From the NCBI RefSeq assembly GCF_000219625.1, contig NC_018199.1:62001-126000 (forward strand): 64,000 nucleotides of DNA. Reading direction: 5' to 3'. The position numbers and the translations under genes are program-made. The DNA comes from Zymoseptoria tritici IPO323. Its lineage: Eukaryota > Ascomycota > Dothideomycetes > Mycosphaerellales > Mycosphaerellaceae. Below are positions 1 through 10,493 of this stretch, piece after piece (within the stretch, counting starts at the first letter, position 1; each line of letters starts with the position of its first letter). The notes under the pieces were generated by a model. The model worked only from the letters and a program-made list of their open reading frames with translations, had not been told where the DNA came from and searched no databases.

Positions 1-437
1 ATCGGTTCAAGTGGGGCGTCGTCTTGTACGTTTGAAAGGAGGATCGGGCTCTGGGTTGGCGATGGACGGTCTGGGCTCGAGGGGCTAGAGTTGAATGTGT
101 CTCCTAGTGGAGCCGGAGGTGCTCGAGAGCTCGGAGCCAGGTCGAGATGCAACGATCTCCACCCTGCAAACGCGAGTCGAGTAGTCCTTTCAGGAAGAGG
201 GATTTCTTCGGGGCGCGAGCGTACTCCTCGGATTCGACCCCTTCTGTGAAGGATAGGAGTCCGGTTGTGGGCTGTTGAGGTGCAATTCCAGCAGTCTCGG
301 ATGAATTCGTGGTAGTAGTAGAAGGGGATGAGACCGTAAGGGGAAGAGCGGTGTTTTCCGAAGGGATCTGGCTGGTTTCCGGCGAGCTGCCCGCGGAGCG
401 GTGTGCTGTATTTGCGGTGCTCACTACTGCTGGCCAT
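1..437 (-). CDS. Partial hypothetical protein, runs off the left edge
   Basis: An ATG at 437 opens a minus-strand frame that reads 145 codons without a stop to base 1, so the 3' part lies outside the window. The product is polar, rich in Ser, Pro and Arg, and matches no family I know. A second minus frame (104-424) is also open and Ser/Thr-rich, so the true frame is uncertain. No domain, signal peptide or membrane segment is visible. A non-coding origin cannot be excluded. Confidence 0.3.
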   Translation of the reverse strand, partial: MASSSEHRKYSTPLRGQLAGNQPDPFGKHRSSPYGLIPFYYYHEFIRDCWNCTSTAHNRTPILHRRGRIRGVRSRPEEIPLPERTTRLAFAGWRSLHLDLAPSSRAPPAPLGDTFNSSPSSPDRPSPTQSPILLSNVQDDAPLEP

Positions 438-1079
438 GTAAACTTGTTCGATCAAGCGTTCAAAGAACCGTGACAACCAACCCAGTGTCTGCAGACAGTA
501 ATAGGCGTTCGATGTTGGGGATGTGATGGAGGGACAGCAGAGGCGAGACGGACTGCTTCGATCTCTTCAACTGTCACCTCTGTCGACCGCACGTGTCATC
601 CGCCATATCCGGGAGTATGATTGCGGGTGCCGCCCAGCGGAAATACTGCCGCCAACAGGAGATGCTGCCGCCAACGTTGCTGTAACAGATCTCCGCCGTC
701 GAGATCCATCCCTCAATGTCGAGGTCGTGCGGCCGTCCATCCAACAGAACTGCCGTCACGCAGTCCGACAGCATTCATTGCAAAGAGCGTCGCTGTCGTC
801 AACTTCGGCAAAGGTCATGGTGTGACGCCCACTCCTGCAGTCACCCGGCGGGCCCCGTTCAGCACCAGTACTGATGTTCAGCATTGTTGTTCAACACCTT
901 CATGACGATGTAAAGCCCTGGCAGAGATCAACATCATCCTACCCATCGCCACTCTCGGGTGCCCACGTTGAGCCTACACTGCAAAGACCAATCTCGCTGC
1001 ACAATTCCTCCTGTCAAAAAAACTCCCCTGCCTATCCGTCAGCTCTGGCAGCCAGAATCATTTCCCCTTCACCAAGACC
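438..1079. other. No supported gene
   Basis: Several frames are open on both strands. One plus frame (874-1425) is Pro/Ser/Asp-rich between about 1,000 and 1,200 and may be the upstream part of the next gene in a shifted frame. No splice sites or repeats were seen. Confidence 0.4.
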
Positions 1080-1736
1080 ATGTCGAGCGTCAAAGTCACC
1101 CGTCTCCGAAACTCCACCTTTGGCCGCGCCGAACTCTCCCGATCTTCTCCTCGATACCGACCTGGTCGACATCGACACCGCCGCGAATCCGCCATGGCCG
1201 AAGAGGAGACAAGCTTGGAGGAGGCGGAGGAGGCAGACAACGAGTGCTCGTCCGGCGACTCCAGCTTCTCGGCAAAAGAAGGACGCCGTCTGCAAGTCGG
1301 CTGGGCGGCGGAGGCGGACCGGTACGAGAGGGAGCGGCGGCGGTTGGAACGGAAGCAGACGATGGCTGGGAGATGTCAGGAGAGGCCTCACGGTGAAGGA
1401 TTCGTGGTCACGGACATGGAAATAGATGCCTCTCTCCCTTGGTCGGCGGAGCGGGTGGAGCGGGCGGAGCGGGGTGGGATCGCGAGGTCCGGCGGAGGAG
1501 GATGGAGGAGGACGGGAGACGTGATTCAGCCATCATCAATCATCCATACACCATTCGATGTGGCCATGTCGAGAGAAGAACAGAACAGAACCGCAACATC
1601 AACAAAACTCCCCCCAAACACCCGGGCAACCCAAACCTCTCCCACAAGACCTTTCAACAGGAAACCTCCGATCTTCGTCGGCGATGGTCGTGGCTCACAC
1701 TGTAGTTGCAGTCTTCCACTTATCGCTGAGGAATGA
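1080..1736 (+). CDS. Hypothetical charged protein, possibly frameshifted
   Basis: An ATG in good context (A at -3) opens 218 codons. Residues about 40-95 are acidic then strongly charged and helical-looking (EEETSLEEAEEAD followed by RYERERRRLERK), which suggests a nuclear or coiled-coil protein. Upstream, a different plus frame (874-1425) has the composition of a disordered protein as far as about 1,195. A single indel near 1,195 may therefore have split one longer gene. No family recognised. The C-terminal third is low-complexity and may not be coding. Confidence 0.35.
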   Translation: MSSVKVTRLRNSTFGRAELSRSSPRYRPGRHRHRRESAMAEEETSLEEAEEADNECSSGDSSFSAKEGRRLQVGWAAEADRYERERRRLERKQTMAGRCQERPHGEGFVVTDMEIDASLPWSAERVERAERGGIARSGGGGWRRTGDVIQPSSIIHTPFDVAMSREEQNRTATSTKLPPNTRATQTSPTRPFNRKPPIFVGDGRGSHCSCSLPLIAEE

Positions 1737-1937
1737 CCCAAAACCTTTCGAAGGCCTCGCGAAAAAGAGGGTACAACGAAAACTCATGTACTCGTGAAAC
1801 ACTATGTCATGCTCTGGATGTCGTTGGTTGGCCTTCACGATGCGAGACGGGCCCTGCCGGACGAGAGGGAATTGTCAGACAGACACATTACCACCCGAGA
1901 AAGCTGAAAGAAATCCCAACAAGCCGAGGAGGTGTTG

Positions 1938-2582
1938 ATGGCGGATGCGCATGATGAGAGCGGAGAGTCCGATCGTGGTCGGCCAGGAAAACCACCAGTG
2001 AGCACAATGTCCAAGACTATATCCAGCATACCAACGCCAACTCCCCGGGCCACGAACGACGCGGAGCTCTTCGCCGCTCTGCTCGCGATGCAGAGAGGTA
2101 TGCAGAAGCAGCCGCCGGCCGGGAAGAACGTGGTTCCGAGGATGCAAAAGAGCAAGATATGCAGGGCGGAACTCTGCAACGCCATGATCTTGGCCAGTAA
2201 CTCGTCCAACAACGAGGAGATTGCGGTGGTTTTTGATCCTCCCCATCCCACCGAGTCGATCGCCTGGGCGCCGGCTTGGAAGCAGAGCGACGATGACACC
2301 GCCATCAGCACGACCGCGCCGCCTGGTCCGCAGACTCGTTCCATCACCGACCAGGCCCGATTCTCCGAGATCGTCTCTGGCGTCGGTCACCGCAGCTTCG
2401 CACTATCATCCCATGATGTGGACGAGCTACCGGCAAAGACAGTCGGACACCACCCAGCTCGCGACCATGCTACCGACGAACAAGCCGCGCAGGGCGATCT
2501 GCATCGTCTTGCCTGACGACTTCAAGCTCGTCTCTCTCCATCCCGCATGTTGTTGCGAGGAGTTGAAAGTGACAGATGTGAA
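1938..2582 (+). pseudogene. Hypothetical protein gene broken by a frameshift
   Basis: The frame starting at ATG 1,938 is protein-like for about 150 codons (MADAHDESGESDRG... to about 2,400). The protein-like reading then continues in another frame (...PRRAICIVLPDDFKLVSLHP...) and ends exactly at a consensus donor GTAAGT at 2,583. The switch near 2,400-2,430 needs one indel. A mini-exon candidate lies between an acceptor (ends 2,706) and a second donor (GTACGT, 2,722). The product is not recognised. The intron donor following the second frame supports a real gene rather than chance. Confidence 0.4.
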
Positions 2583-3109
2583 GTAAGTTCTCTTCTATTC
2601 CCAAGCTGCCTGAGGCCGGATGGACAAGACAAAATCCAATACAACGAGTGAAGAACTCGATCCGAGTCCGCAACCCACGCCGTCGCTTATTACGTGTCAT
2701 GTCGCAGAAGAGTGGGAAGAAGGTACGTGATCACATGGCTGTCCGGTGGAATGACAGGGCAGTCCGCATCGCCTGCTCCGCCTCCTGAATCGCCTGCTGC
2801 GCATTCTGGCCCGATAGCACAGCATAGTCGGAGGCGCGGCGGGTGTCTGCGAGGCAGGTTTGGGCGTCCGCTTGGGTGGTTTCTGGGTCACGAGGGTCTT
2901 CCGGGTGACGTCTGGGCCGAGTTCGGTACCAGCATCTATGTATTCCAGTCTCTCGGTGGGGAAGTTGGGCATCTTGGGAGTTGGGAATCAGCAGAGGTGA
3001 CTTGGGATGGTCGTGGCTGGGCAAGTGTACCTGCGAGCCGGCGAGGTGGGAATGAATGAATGAAATGAAAGGGAGGGCGGGCTGCGGAGGCTCAGTGTGC
3101 AGGCGTGTA

Positions 3110-3147
<38 letters not shown>

Positions 3148-3707
3148 GTGTTCGTTGCTTTCTCCCGGTGTCTGTCAGGTACGGGGAGATGTAAAACCGC
3201 TGGTGGCGCAGAAATACGATGGGAAAGCAGCAAGAGAGGAAACGAGAAGGTGGAGGGAGAATGATCTGAAGTACTTGGGCCCAGAAATGACAAGCCAACA
3301 TGATAATCATGATTGGAGTACGTAACGAGGCCACATCGGCACTACCTGACCCTCTCGCTCCATTTCTTTTCCCTTCCCTGCGGTAGCGTCAAGAGTGCGG
3401 TATTCCGTGCTCTCTGCCTGTCATGCGATCCAGGTAGCCTTCGATCTGGTTGGCGTAGTTCGAGATCGGGCAGAAGCGGGCTCGGCGACGTAATCCATGA
3501 GCACCAGCGCCACTCCGCAAGCGCAACCATTGAACTCCGGAAAATCGGCCGCGACCGAGCGATGTTCCTCTCGGATGCCCGCTGGAGCTTGTATGTGTGG
3601 GCGTGTGTGAGTGCGCGCGCGCGTGTTGCAATGCTTGAGGGAGATACCGAGCGGTTCTTGACAAGCGAGTTGAAGCTCCGCTCGCTGCTGGTATCATATG
3701 TGTGTGA
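2583..3707. other. No supported gene beyond splice-like signals
   Basis: Contains possible splice signals at 2,583, 2,706 and 2,722 and the TG microsatellite at 3,112. Open frames here look like shadows. Confidence 0.35.
3112..3146. repeat. (TG)n microsatellite
   Basis: An uninterrupted TG/GT dinucleotide run of 35 bases. Confidence 0.95.
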
Positions 3708-4146
3708 TCACTCCCGCACCCCGAAACACCAAACCAGCAGCACCGCCAGAATGATACCCCATTCCCTCGCGCTCCACCAACCGTACCCTGGCGAAAGATC
3801 GTAGTGCAGGCGCGAGTATCCTCCTCCGTTCTTCTCCTTGTAGAACCGCAATATCTCCTCGCGCACCTCCTCTTGGATGTCCCTCAATCTCCGGTCCCTC
3901 CCCTCCAAGACCCTCTCTCCAGCCTCTGTACCCAAGACGCGGGCGAGCTCTCCTAGCGCATAAGCAGAGATGTATTCCGGACGCATGCGGAGTGGAGAGG
4001 ATGATCGCTTTGCGCTGCGCGAGGCGGAGGAATAGGCGGGCGGTCTCAGCACGCTGGGCGGTGAGAAGGTTGTCGGTGTCGAGGAGGCCGTGGTAGCGGG
4101 AGAAGAGAGCGCGTTGGGAGTCGAGGTCGGTAGTGGACATTGTCAT
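3708..4146 (-). pseudogene. Tail-anchored hypothetical membrane protein, one frameshift
   Basis: From ATG 4,146 the minus strand reads a helical, polar N-terminus of about 50 residues (DLDSQRALFSRYHGLLDTDN). Near 3,990 the protein-like reading moves to another frame and continues (ALGELARVLGTEAGERVLEG, then a charged helix) to a hydrophobic segment (WGIILAVLLVWCFGV) and a stop at 3,708. The complete product would be about 146 residues with a single C-terminal membrane anchor. No intron fits the frame change, so a one-base indel is the simplest reading. Family unknown. Confidence 0.5.
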
Positions 4147-4616
4147 GGTAGGGTGTCTGCAAGGTGATTCGTTGCCGGTGCGAGGGACAGTTTGCCGTGT
4201 TGGAGGATATCACTGCTGGAGGATAAGGAGAATGTGTCCTTTGTTTGTTCGCTCGGGAACCGATTCGAATGCCCGCAGGCACACGGTCGCATTGTCGGAT
4301 TCCATTGTCCTGACTTCTTCCATGACTTGTTGTGATGTCTTTGTCGCAGATCCAATGCTTCCTCTGCGTATCATTGGTAGTAATGTGAGTCTGTGGTACC
4401 TTGTCGGCGATGTGGTCGTTCAAGTCGATGGGATTGATCAGCTCGGCGATTTGGTCGGTTGTTCAAGCCGGCGATGCGGTCGTCCAAATCGCTTAGTTCG
4501 GCGGTGGCTGATTCTCCCGGGGAAATGGAATGGGCTTTCCAGGGGAGAGGATCGGAGACGCGGCAGGTGTTGGAGTCAATGCTGGTATTTTTGATGCGGG
4601 AGGCAGTGGAAGTGGC
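4147..4616. other. No supported gene
   Basis: Open frames on both strands lack motifs, paralogues or splice signals. Confidence 0.4.
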
Positions 4617-5353
4617 TTATTTCGCGGCGGCAAGGAATTTGAAGGATGAGCGGCGAAGGAGGAGGAAAACGTTGCTGGCTTTCATTAGTACGTCCAGGTC
4701 GAAGAACGGGACATACCGCATCCCAGCCGCCAGTTCCAGATCTTCTTTCCAAAGAGGAAGCCGAGAATGAGGAAACATGATAGGCGGGAGCAGGAGCAGA
4801 ATACGGCGTTCTGCGGTGGGTACGACACTCTCCTACACTGCCTCCTCCTTTCAAACCGCCCGTCGAATTTCCCACTCCCACGCCGGCTTGCGTTTGCGAT
4901 ATGTCATCGTGGGCCTCTCTGCCGGAGTCGGCACCACAGCTTCCTGTCCGGCGGTCTTCTTGCTGTCGTTCTCCTTGCCTGCGCCGGGCGGGGTGGAAGT
5001 CTTGCCGATCATCGCTGGTTGCGATGAGCCGCCTCGCAAAGAAAACAAATCATCTCCCAAATCGTCCACAGCGCCAGAAACTTCTGTCTGGAGCCATTGT
5101 GGCAATGGGTGATGAAGAAGGCAGTGAGGTGCTGAAGGAAATCCTGGCAGTCGTCGTATTCGAGCTCGGGAGGATTTTTACGGCTGACATTGGATGAGGC
5201 TTGAGGTAGTACCTGCTCTTGAGGAATGTATGGCGGCGGCGGCGGCTGTGAAGGGTTGTGTCCATATCCGCTGTTGAGATCCTTGTCCTTGCGCTGTTCA
5301 GAATTGTCCAGCTGCAGCGGCTGCTCAGATTGTCGTAGTATCTGCCGTGGCAT
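4617..5353 (-). pseudogene. Hypothetical protein gene with one frameshift and two stops
   Basis: ATG 5,353 begins a Gln/Pro-rich protein-like frame (SEQPLQLDNSEQRKDKDLNS) that runs to about 5,100. It continues in a second frame (VDDLGDDLFSLRGGSSQPAM..., then RKRKPAWEWEIRRAV). That second frame is interrupted by TGA at 4,851-4,853 and TAG at 4,833-4,835, yet stays protein-like (PLWKEDLELAAGMRYVPFFD) to TAA at 4,617-4,619. A continuous reading would be about 245 residues. No family recognised. The combination of one indel and two C-to-T type stops marks a decayed gene. Confidence 0.55.
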
Positions 5354-5585
5354 CGTCTGGTCTGCGGTCCTCCCTCCAACATCCTTCTCCTCCTTACGTG
5401 GCCAAACTCTCTCTTTCCATTCTTTGCCCTCCCTTCGACATCGATCTCCTCTGGTCGCGTTGATGGCTTCCCAGCGGTATCAGCGATACGGGCTGTCTCG
5501 CGCGGAGTCCGGTGTAGAATCTAGATTCGAGGCAGTGAAGTTGAGAGTGGCGCCGTTCGAACCAAGCTTTTCCGTGGCGGAGCTG

Positions 5586-5819
5586 TCAATCCACATCTGC
5601 AGTCACTTCTTTTCCAACATCCTCCTCGACGGGTGACTGAAGCGTACATCTGACCATCAAAGGCTGAGACTTCCTAAGTCTCTGGCTCCGCAATTTCCAT
5701 CGGTTTGCCAGTGCCATTGCGTCGCTGGCGGTGGGCGTGGCAGGAGTCCGGGATGTATGGCGGCGGTGGTGATTTTGGTTGGACTTGCCGGCGCGGGGCT
5801 TTGGAGGGTGGTCGTCCAT
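5586..5819 (-). CDS. Small basic hypothetical protein
   Basis: ATG 5,819 lies in a near-perfect Kozak context (CACCATGG) and opens 77 codons. The product is His/Pro/Thr-rich at the N-terminus, basic in the middle (RWKLRSQRLRKSQ) and acidic at the end. There is no recognised domain. A longer minus frame (5,657-5,980) overlaps but lacks a comparable start. It could be the first or last exon of a larger gene. Confidence 0.35.
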   Translation of the reverse strand: MDDHPPKPRAGKSNQNHHRRHTSRTPATPTASDAMALANRWKLRSQRLRKSQPLMVRCTLQSPVEEDVGKEVTADVD

Positions 5820-5828
5820 GGTGCACAC

Positions 5829-7242
5829 AGCGCGGGTGGTAGAGAGGTGATCACAATTCGATTGACATAATGGCGGAGACGAAGGCGGTAGCGGTGACGG
5901 TGGTGGTGACGGTGACGTTTCACTCCGCAGACGAGTCGTTTTGTCTTCTTCGTCTTGGTGCCAGTCTTGGGTGTTGGCAAAAGCTCAAGACAGGTTAGAA
6001 CTTTTGAAGCTACGGTGGCCCATAAGAGGAGCTGGGACCGGCTTCACTCCGCCTCCACGCCGCCCTGTCCCAGCATGGCCTCTTCGCCGTGTCGGTGAAT
6101 GACGTGGAATACCTTAGCCTCGGAGACGGTCAAGACGTCAAGACAATAGGCCGTTCCTCGTTTTGAGGTAGAGTATGCTTGGAACCTAGATCAGATCATT
6201 AAGCTCTTCGACGCCAGCCCGATCACGCCGCGGGCGGCGATGTGAATTGGAGACAGGTTGAAGGCTCCTGACGACGAGTGATTGTGTCGACGCTCTACTT
6301 ATCAAAATCTGCAAGGCCTTTTTTCTCGGGCCCCATTCTGGCAAGCTCGCCTTCCCTGGGCCACCAAGAGAATCATTGGTAGTAGTAAAGGGATGAGGGA
6401 GGGCAGCATCGCATGGGCTGAGGCTGGCGCGGCCGAGGAGAAAGATATTGATTGCAAGATGATTACGCTTTACATACTTGTAGTCTATGTGAAGAGCTAA
6501 GAACAGAGGTTTTGTGGCGTCTCCATGCAAAGTACGCGAGATCTCAAAGTGACTTGCCGTCCGTGCCTTGTCAAGTTATGCAATGTCGATGTAGAGCATT
6601 GTCGCCCATACGCCAATTCCCGTGAAGGCGCAGGGCTGCCTGGAAGAAACTCGGAGGGCTGGGTCGAGAGCAAAGTTCTCGAGGAACAGCTTACAGCAGA
6701 GTCTAGTCTACCGTTCTCGGCGAGAGCTGTGTTGCGGTTTGTACTCGCGACATGCAGAAATGGCGCTGGTGTTAGGACCGAATGCGTCTGCAGGCGGCGG
6801 CAGAAGATAGATGGAGATGTGGAGGTCGAGGGTACGCGAATGAGGCAGTTTCCGGATAATGTTGCTGCACGTCAGCAAGACGGGCAGAGTCGGTGGAGGA
6901 AGGCTCTCTTGGGCGATTATCCAGCGAGGGTGTCGTGATGAAGGCGAGGCGGCAGAGTAGAGTATCCTCTGAGGAGGAGGTGCGGACGCTGCCCGACGCT
7001 GATGGCGCAAAGCCAGCACCGAACAGACCTTTGCTGGTTCCATTCGTTTGGCTTGGCTTTATTCCTGATCGGGCAGGAGGCCACGCGCGTGGGACTTGAA
7101 CCCGAACAATGCTCCGGTCGTTCACGCCACCGCTAGTTGCTTTGCCAAGCGCTTGTATGCCGGTTCTACATCTGTTCCACCTGCTTCCAGTCTTTGATCG
7201 ACGAAGTGCTGCACCGGGTGGTCTGGTGCGAGCCGCTGTTGT
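5829..7242. other. No supported gene in about 1.4 kb
   Basis: Short frames on both strands without splice signals, paralogues or motifs. A sequence near 7,085-7,100 resembles a tRNA T-arm on the minus strand but the rest of a cloverleaf is missing. Confidence 0.4.
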
Positions 7243-7698
7243 TCACGAACATCCAAATGCTGTCGCGTCACCCGTATCCTGGTTGGCAGCTCGATCATCC
7301 GCAGAGCAAGCGGCTCTAGCGAAGTCTTTCTCGAAGGCTTGTTGCTCGATCACCCTATGATGTGCAGAGTTACCAAGCTCCTCAACCTGCCAGCACTCTC
7401 GAAGCTCTTCCATTCCTCGCCATGCCTGCGCATCAGGCTCATGGCTGGCCAGGTGCGGCTTAGGCATGGAGATCCGTCCATGCCGTGCAGATCCTCCAAG
7501 GCTTTGTTGGTCCGCAGAAGCCCGACCTGCTGGAACGTCGGGATCGAAGCAAATAGCCTGGTAGTACTCGTGCTTGGTTCCGCAATCCAGATCGCTGTGG
7601 ATGGTTGGATCGTATACGGAGTATCGGACGATGGGAGGAATGGTATAGGCCGACAGCTGGTGTCGGCGTGACGGGAGACAGGTTTGGGAGAATTGCAT
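7243..7698 (-). CDS. Hypothetical protein, 151 residues
   Basis: ATG 7,698 opens an intact frame with C-ending codons and a balanced, protein-like composition (YSVYDPTIHSDLDCGTKHEY; WRGMEELRECWQVEEL; QAFEKDFARAACSADD). No domain recognised. It lies about 90 bp downstream of the ZZ finger fragment on the same strand and could have been part of that gene, but I found no splice pair joining them. Confidence 0.4.
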   Translation of the reverse strand: MQFSQTCLPSRRHQLSAYTIPPIVRYSVYDPTIHSDLDCGTKHEYYQAICFDPDVPAGRASADQQSLGGSARHGRISMPKPHLASHEPDAQAWRGMEELRECWQVEELGNSAHHRVIEQQAFEKDFARAACSADDRAANQDTGDATAFGCS

Positions 7699-7786
7699 GA
7701 CGGCGTCATCTTCGATGCAGCTTCATTGTACGCACGCGAACGACCGAACCGCTTCTTATCGCAGTGTCAAGTAAGGCACGTCCACA

Positions 7787-8305
7787 TCATGTCGGTGGCA
7801 AAGAAATTCGACGCCTGGGACCTGCGGTGACTGAATTGTACGATCGCGCTTGGCCCAGGACACCGTAGATGTTCTTGTTGCAGTCATCGCAGATGGCGTG
7901 ATGGCGGACGTTTCGACCGGCGGTGAGCTTCATCTCGGCCGCGAGTGGCGGGATCATGTCTGGAGTGGCAGCCTCGAAAGCGTGAGCAGGGTGGTGACCG
8001 TGTTTGTCAGCAGTGTGGCAGTTGATGCAGTTGCATGTGCGGGTTGGTGTGGGCGTCTCCTCGGAGAGCATCTTGGACTGCTCGATCACGAATGATCCGG
8101 GCATCTCAGTCTCTGGTCTGGCCGCCCTGGCTTCGGACATCGAATGTCGTAGACACTTCATCCAGAGATCCTGAAGGTCCGCTCCTCCTTTACCATCCAC
8201 GTCTCGCTTTGATTCGATGTTCTTGTCTTTCGTTGTGCTCCTCCACCAGTCTCCCTTTCGCGGAGATGTTGATGAGGGCGGAGATGTGACGTTGAAGTCG
8301 GACAT
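7787..8305 (-). pseudogene. ZZ-type zinc-finger protein fragment
   Basis: ATG 8,305 opens 172 codons. About residues 90-115 read CNCINCHTADKHGHHPAHAF, which matches the second half of a ZZ finger (CxxC ... HxxxH). About residues 139-153 read HHAICDDCNKNIYGV, the canonical start of the next ZZ finger. Immediately after IYGV the remaining cysteines are absent in all three frames and the frame ends 26 residues later. ZZ fingers bind zinc and mediate protein contacts (NBR1, dystrophin and p300 families). What is visible is half of one finger followed by a truncated second, so the protein is probably non-functional, or an exon is missing. Confidence 0.6.
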
Positions 8306-8421
8306 GTGGTGATGAAGTCGGAGATGTGATGATGAAGTCGAAGGTATGAAGGGACGGAAAGATCGGCACGAAGCTCTCCAGCGGGCAATGGCTTCCGATG
8401 AACTCTAGGACAATGTCCTGC

Positions 8422-8573
8422 ATGTCCTCTGCCCAGCATGATGTCCTCCGCCCAGCATGATGTCCTCCGCCCAGCATGATGTCCTCCGCCCAGCATGATG
8501 TCCTCCTTACAGCATAATGTCCTCTGCCCAGCATGATGTCCTCCGCCCAGCATGATGTTTTCCGCCCAGCATG
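8422..8573. repeat. 19-bp minisatellite, 8 copies
   Basis: Eight head-to-tail copies of ATGTCCTCCGCCCAGCATG with a few substitutions. Because 19 is not a multiple of 3, the minus-strand frame (8,158-8,649) cycles through all three readings of the unit without a stop. Confidence 0.95.
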
Positions 8574-8808
8574 ATGTCGTGACAGCGATATTTCGCTTTT
8601 CGGAGTTACCCCAAAGGTATGATGAGGAGAGCGATTTCAAGGCGAACATCGCTTTGTTTGGTGATGATGATGTGGGCGCATTAAGAGGTCAAGTGTGGAG
8701 GAGGGAAGCATTTCCAAAATAATGTCCTACTCCGAGTCTCAAGTGCACCAGCCCTTCTTTGGGATCGATGATGTCACTAGTGTTCAGTAAAGTATGACGG
8801 GATACGCT

Positions 8809-8820
8809 TACACTAGTGTA
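8809..8820. promoter_or_regulatory. Perfect palindrome TACACTAGTGTA (copy 1)
   Basis: A 12-bp perfect palindrome. The same palindrome recurs at 15,872-15,883 and its 10-bp core at 15,899-15,908. A related half-site (CACTAGTGTT) lies about 35 bp upstream. Function is unknown; a binding site for a dimeric protein is possible. Confidence 0.3.
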
Positions 8821-8941
8821 CGCCCACCCTTCCGACGACCTTGACTTCCAGCATCTGATTTTCCATTCTACCTACACCGCGTGATCCTTCATATTACGGT
8901 GGAGCATCAAGTCACGCCAAGAACACTGTACGGCCAAATGA

Positions 8942-9448
8942 GATGTTTACGGTCGGAACGATCTACAACGAACACGTCAAAGGCCTGCTTATATCTCGCA
9001 CTACTCCCCAAAATCCAAGTGCTCCAGGGCTCACGCCATCTTCGCCTTCACCCTTGAACAAACACAACACGACGGCGCCACAGGACCCATTATTGAACGT
9101 CTCGCCTGCATACGCCTCGTCAACCGCACCAGAGCCACAGACCAGCATCCCTCTCTACCTACCCTAGGTCCAGTCGTCGTCACCGTCGCAGATCCCAACC
9201 ACCAACGCAACACCAGGACAGCATGGGTACAAGCGGCAGAGTTCCACCCAACACTCGCGTCATGCCTTCAGCCTCCTCTGTCCCTCCTCCTGCTTCTCAA
9301 CAAACTCTTGCTGGACGTTCCTCTCAAGTCGGGGCGCTATCAATACTCGAACTTGAGTCCAACACCCTCTACCTCCACTACATCACGCTCTGAACACCGG
9401 CCCGAGCATCGAGTAATATGCAGTGGCGCGCGGAAAGGAAGCAGGTGA
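8942..9448 (+). CDS. Open protein-like frame without ATG, probable exon
   Basis: 168 codons between stops with no internal ATG. The reading is protein-like throughout (AHAIFAFTLEQTQHDGATGP; LGPVVVTVADPNHQRNTRTA; a leucine-rich helix SLLLLLNKLLLDVPLKS). Mixed alpha/beta composition suggests a globular enzyme-type domain, but I recognise none. It may be an internal exon, or a gene that lost its start. Confidence 0.35.
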   Translation, partial: DVYGRNDLQRTRQRPAYISHYSPKSKCSRAHAIFAFTLEQTQHDGATGPIIERLACIRLVNRTRATDQHPSLPTLGPVVVTVADPNHQRNTRTAWVQAAEFHPTLASCLQPPLSLLLLLNKLLLDVPLKSGRYQYSNLSPTPSTSTTSRSEHRPEHRVICSGARKGSR

Positions 9449-10493
9449 ACATGACAGTCAATGTGTAGGAAAGGTGGAGCGGTGGAGTGATACGCTGGAG
9501 TGAGTTGATGAAGTGCAAACCAAAGGCGTAGGATCTCACTCAAGGTAAGTGGTCTTCGGAGCTGATGATACCGTGAGATGGGAGTCGCGAATGAGCAGTG
9601 AGAGCCGTCAAGTCGTTTGATGTGAGCCTTGTCGCGTGCGCATCATGTTCACGTGAAGCCCATGGAATGATCAACTAACAAGGCTGTCAAGAAGGTCAGT
9701 CTCCATTTCCTCTCCTTCCAGCCCAAAGCTATCGACAAGACCCTCGCAATGTCTCCACGAGCGAAATCGTCACGCAGGTCCCGCTTGTCGCCGAGACAGT
9801 CGCCACTTCAGTTCCTCCCTCCATGAACTCTGTGGACATCGGCCATCATGCGTCTTGTGCAGGCGTGCCAAATTGCACGGGAATGTCATCATTGACATGC
9901 TGGCAAGATCTCGTACCTGTGACGACGTATTCTATATACCTCTTCCACGTTAATCACAACGTCGCTTCCTGATTTGCGTCGAGAATGTATGAGATTGAGG
10001 CGACCTGGAGATCAGCACAAACTTCTTCCGGTCTGATCTGCCCAAATCTATGCCTCTGGAAATGCCTCACATTGTGCTACGAGCGAGCTCGAATCCCGGA
10101 GGAAGAAGTGACATGTGACCGTCAATCAAGAATCGACCCAGAATTCAATCCTTACCCGGGTACAACGCAACATGAACGACGATGTAAAGACAGCACCGCA
10201 CGGCCCAGATTGGATGGGGCGCGGGACCTTGATTGACACGAGTTGAATTATGCCTGAGGCAAGAAGTGACATCATTGCACACAAGCAAGCCCCCCCACAT
10301 GCACACAAGTAGGCCCTGCACACATGCACACAAGTAAGCACACACCTTTCCTCCCGAGCTGTTCCCCGAGCTGTCTCGGCTGCGCGGTGGGTAGTCGGCC
10401 AAGTACCAGGAGCAATCCACTCTGCATGCCGGATCCTCCTGGCAGAGCTGATGTTCCACCTTTCACCAAGTGCGCCTTGCACCATCTGGTGCA
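9449..10493. other. No supported gene; probable upstream region of the next gene
   Basis: A consensus GTAAGT occurs at 9,545 on the plus strand but no open exon precedes it. CACACAAG-type repeats occur at about 10,280-10,345. Otherwise nothing seen. Confidence 0.4.

Noticed and set aside
7040..7135. tRNA-like sequence on the minus strand (CGGGTTCAAGTCCCA)
   Set aside because: Only a T-loop-like core is present; the T stem is weak and no acceptor, D or anticodon arms could be folded.
8422..8573. CRISPR array
   Set aside because: Repeats are directly contiguous with no spacers, and the DNA is fungal.
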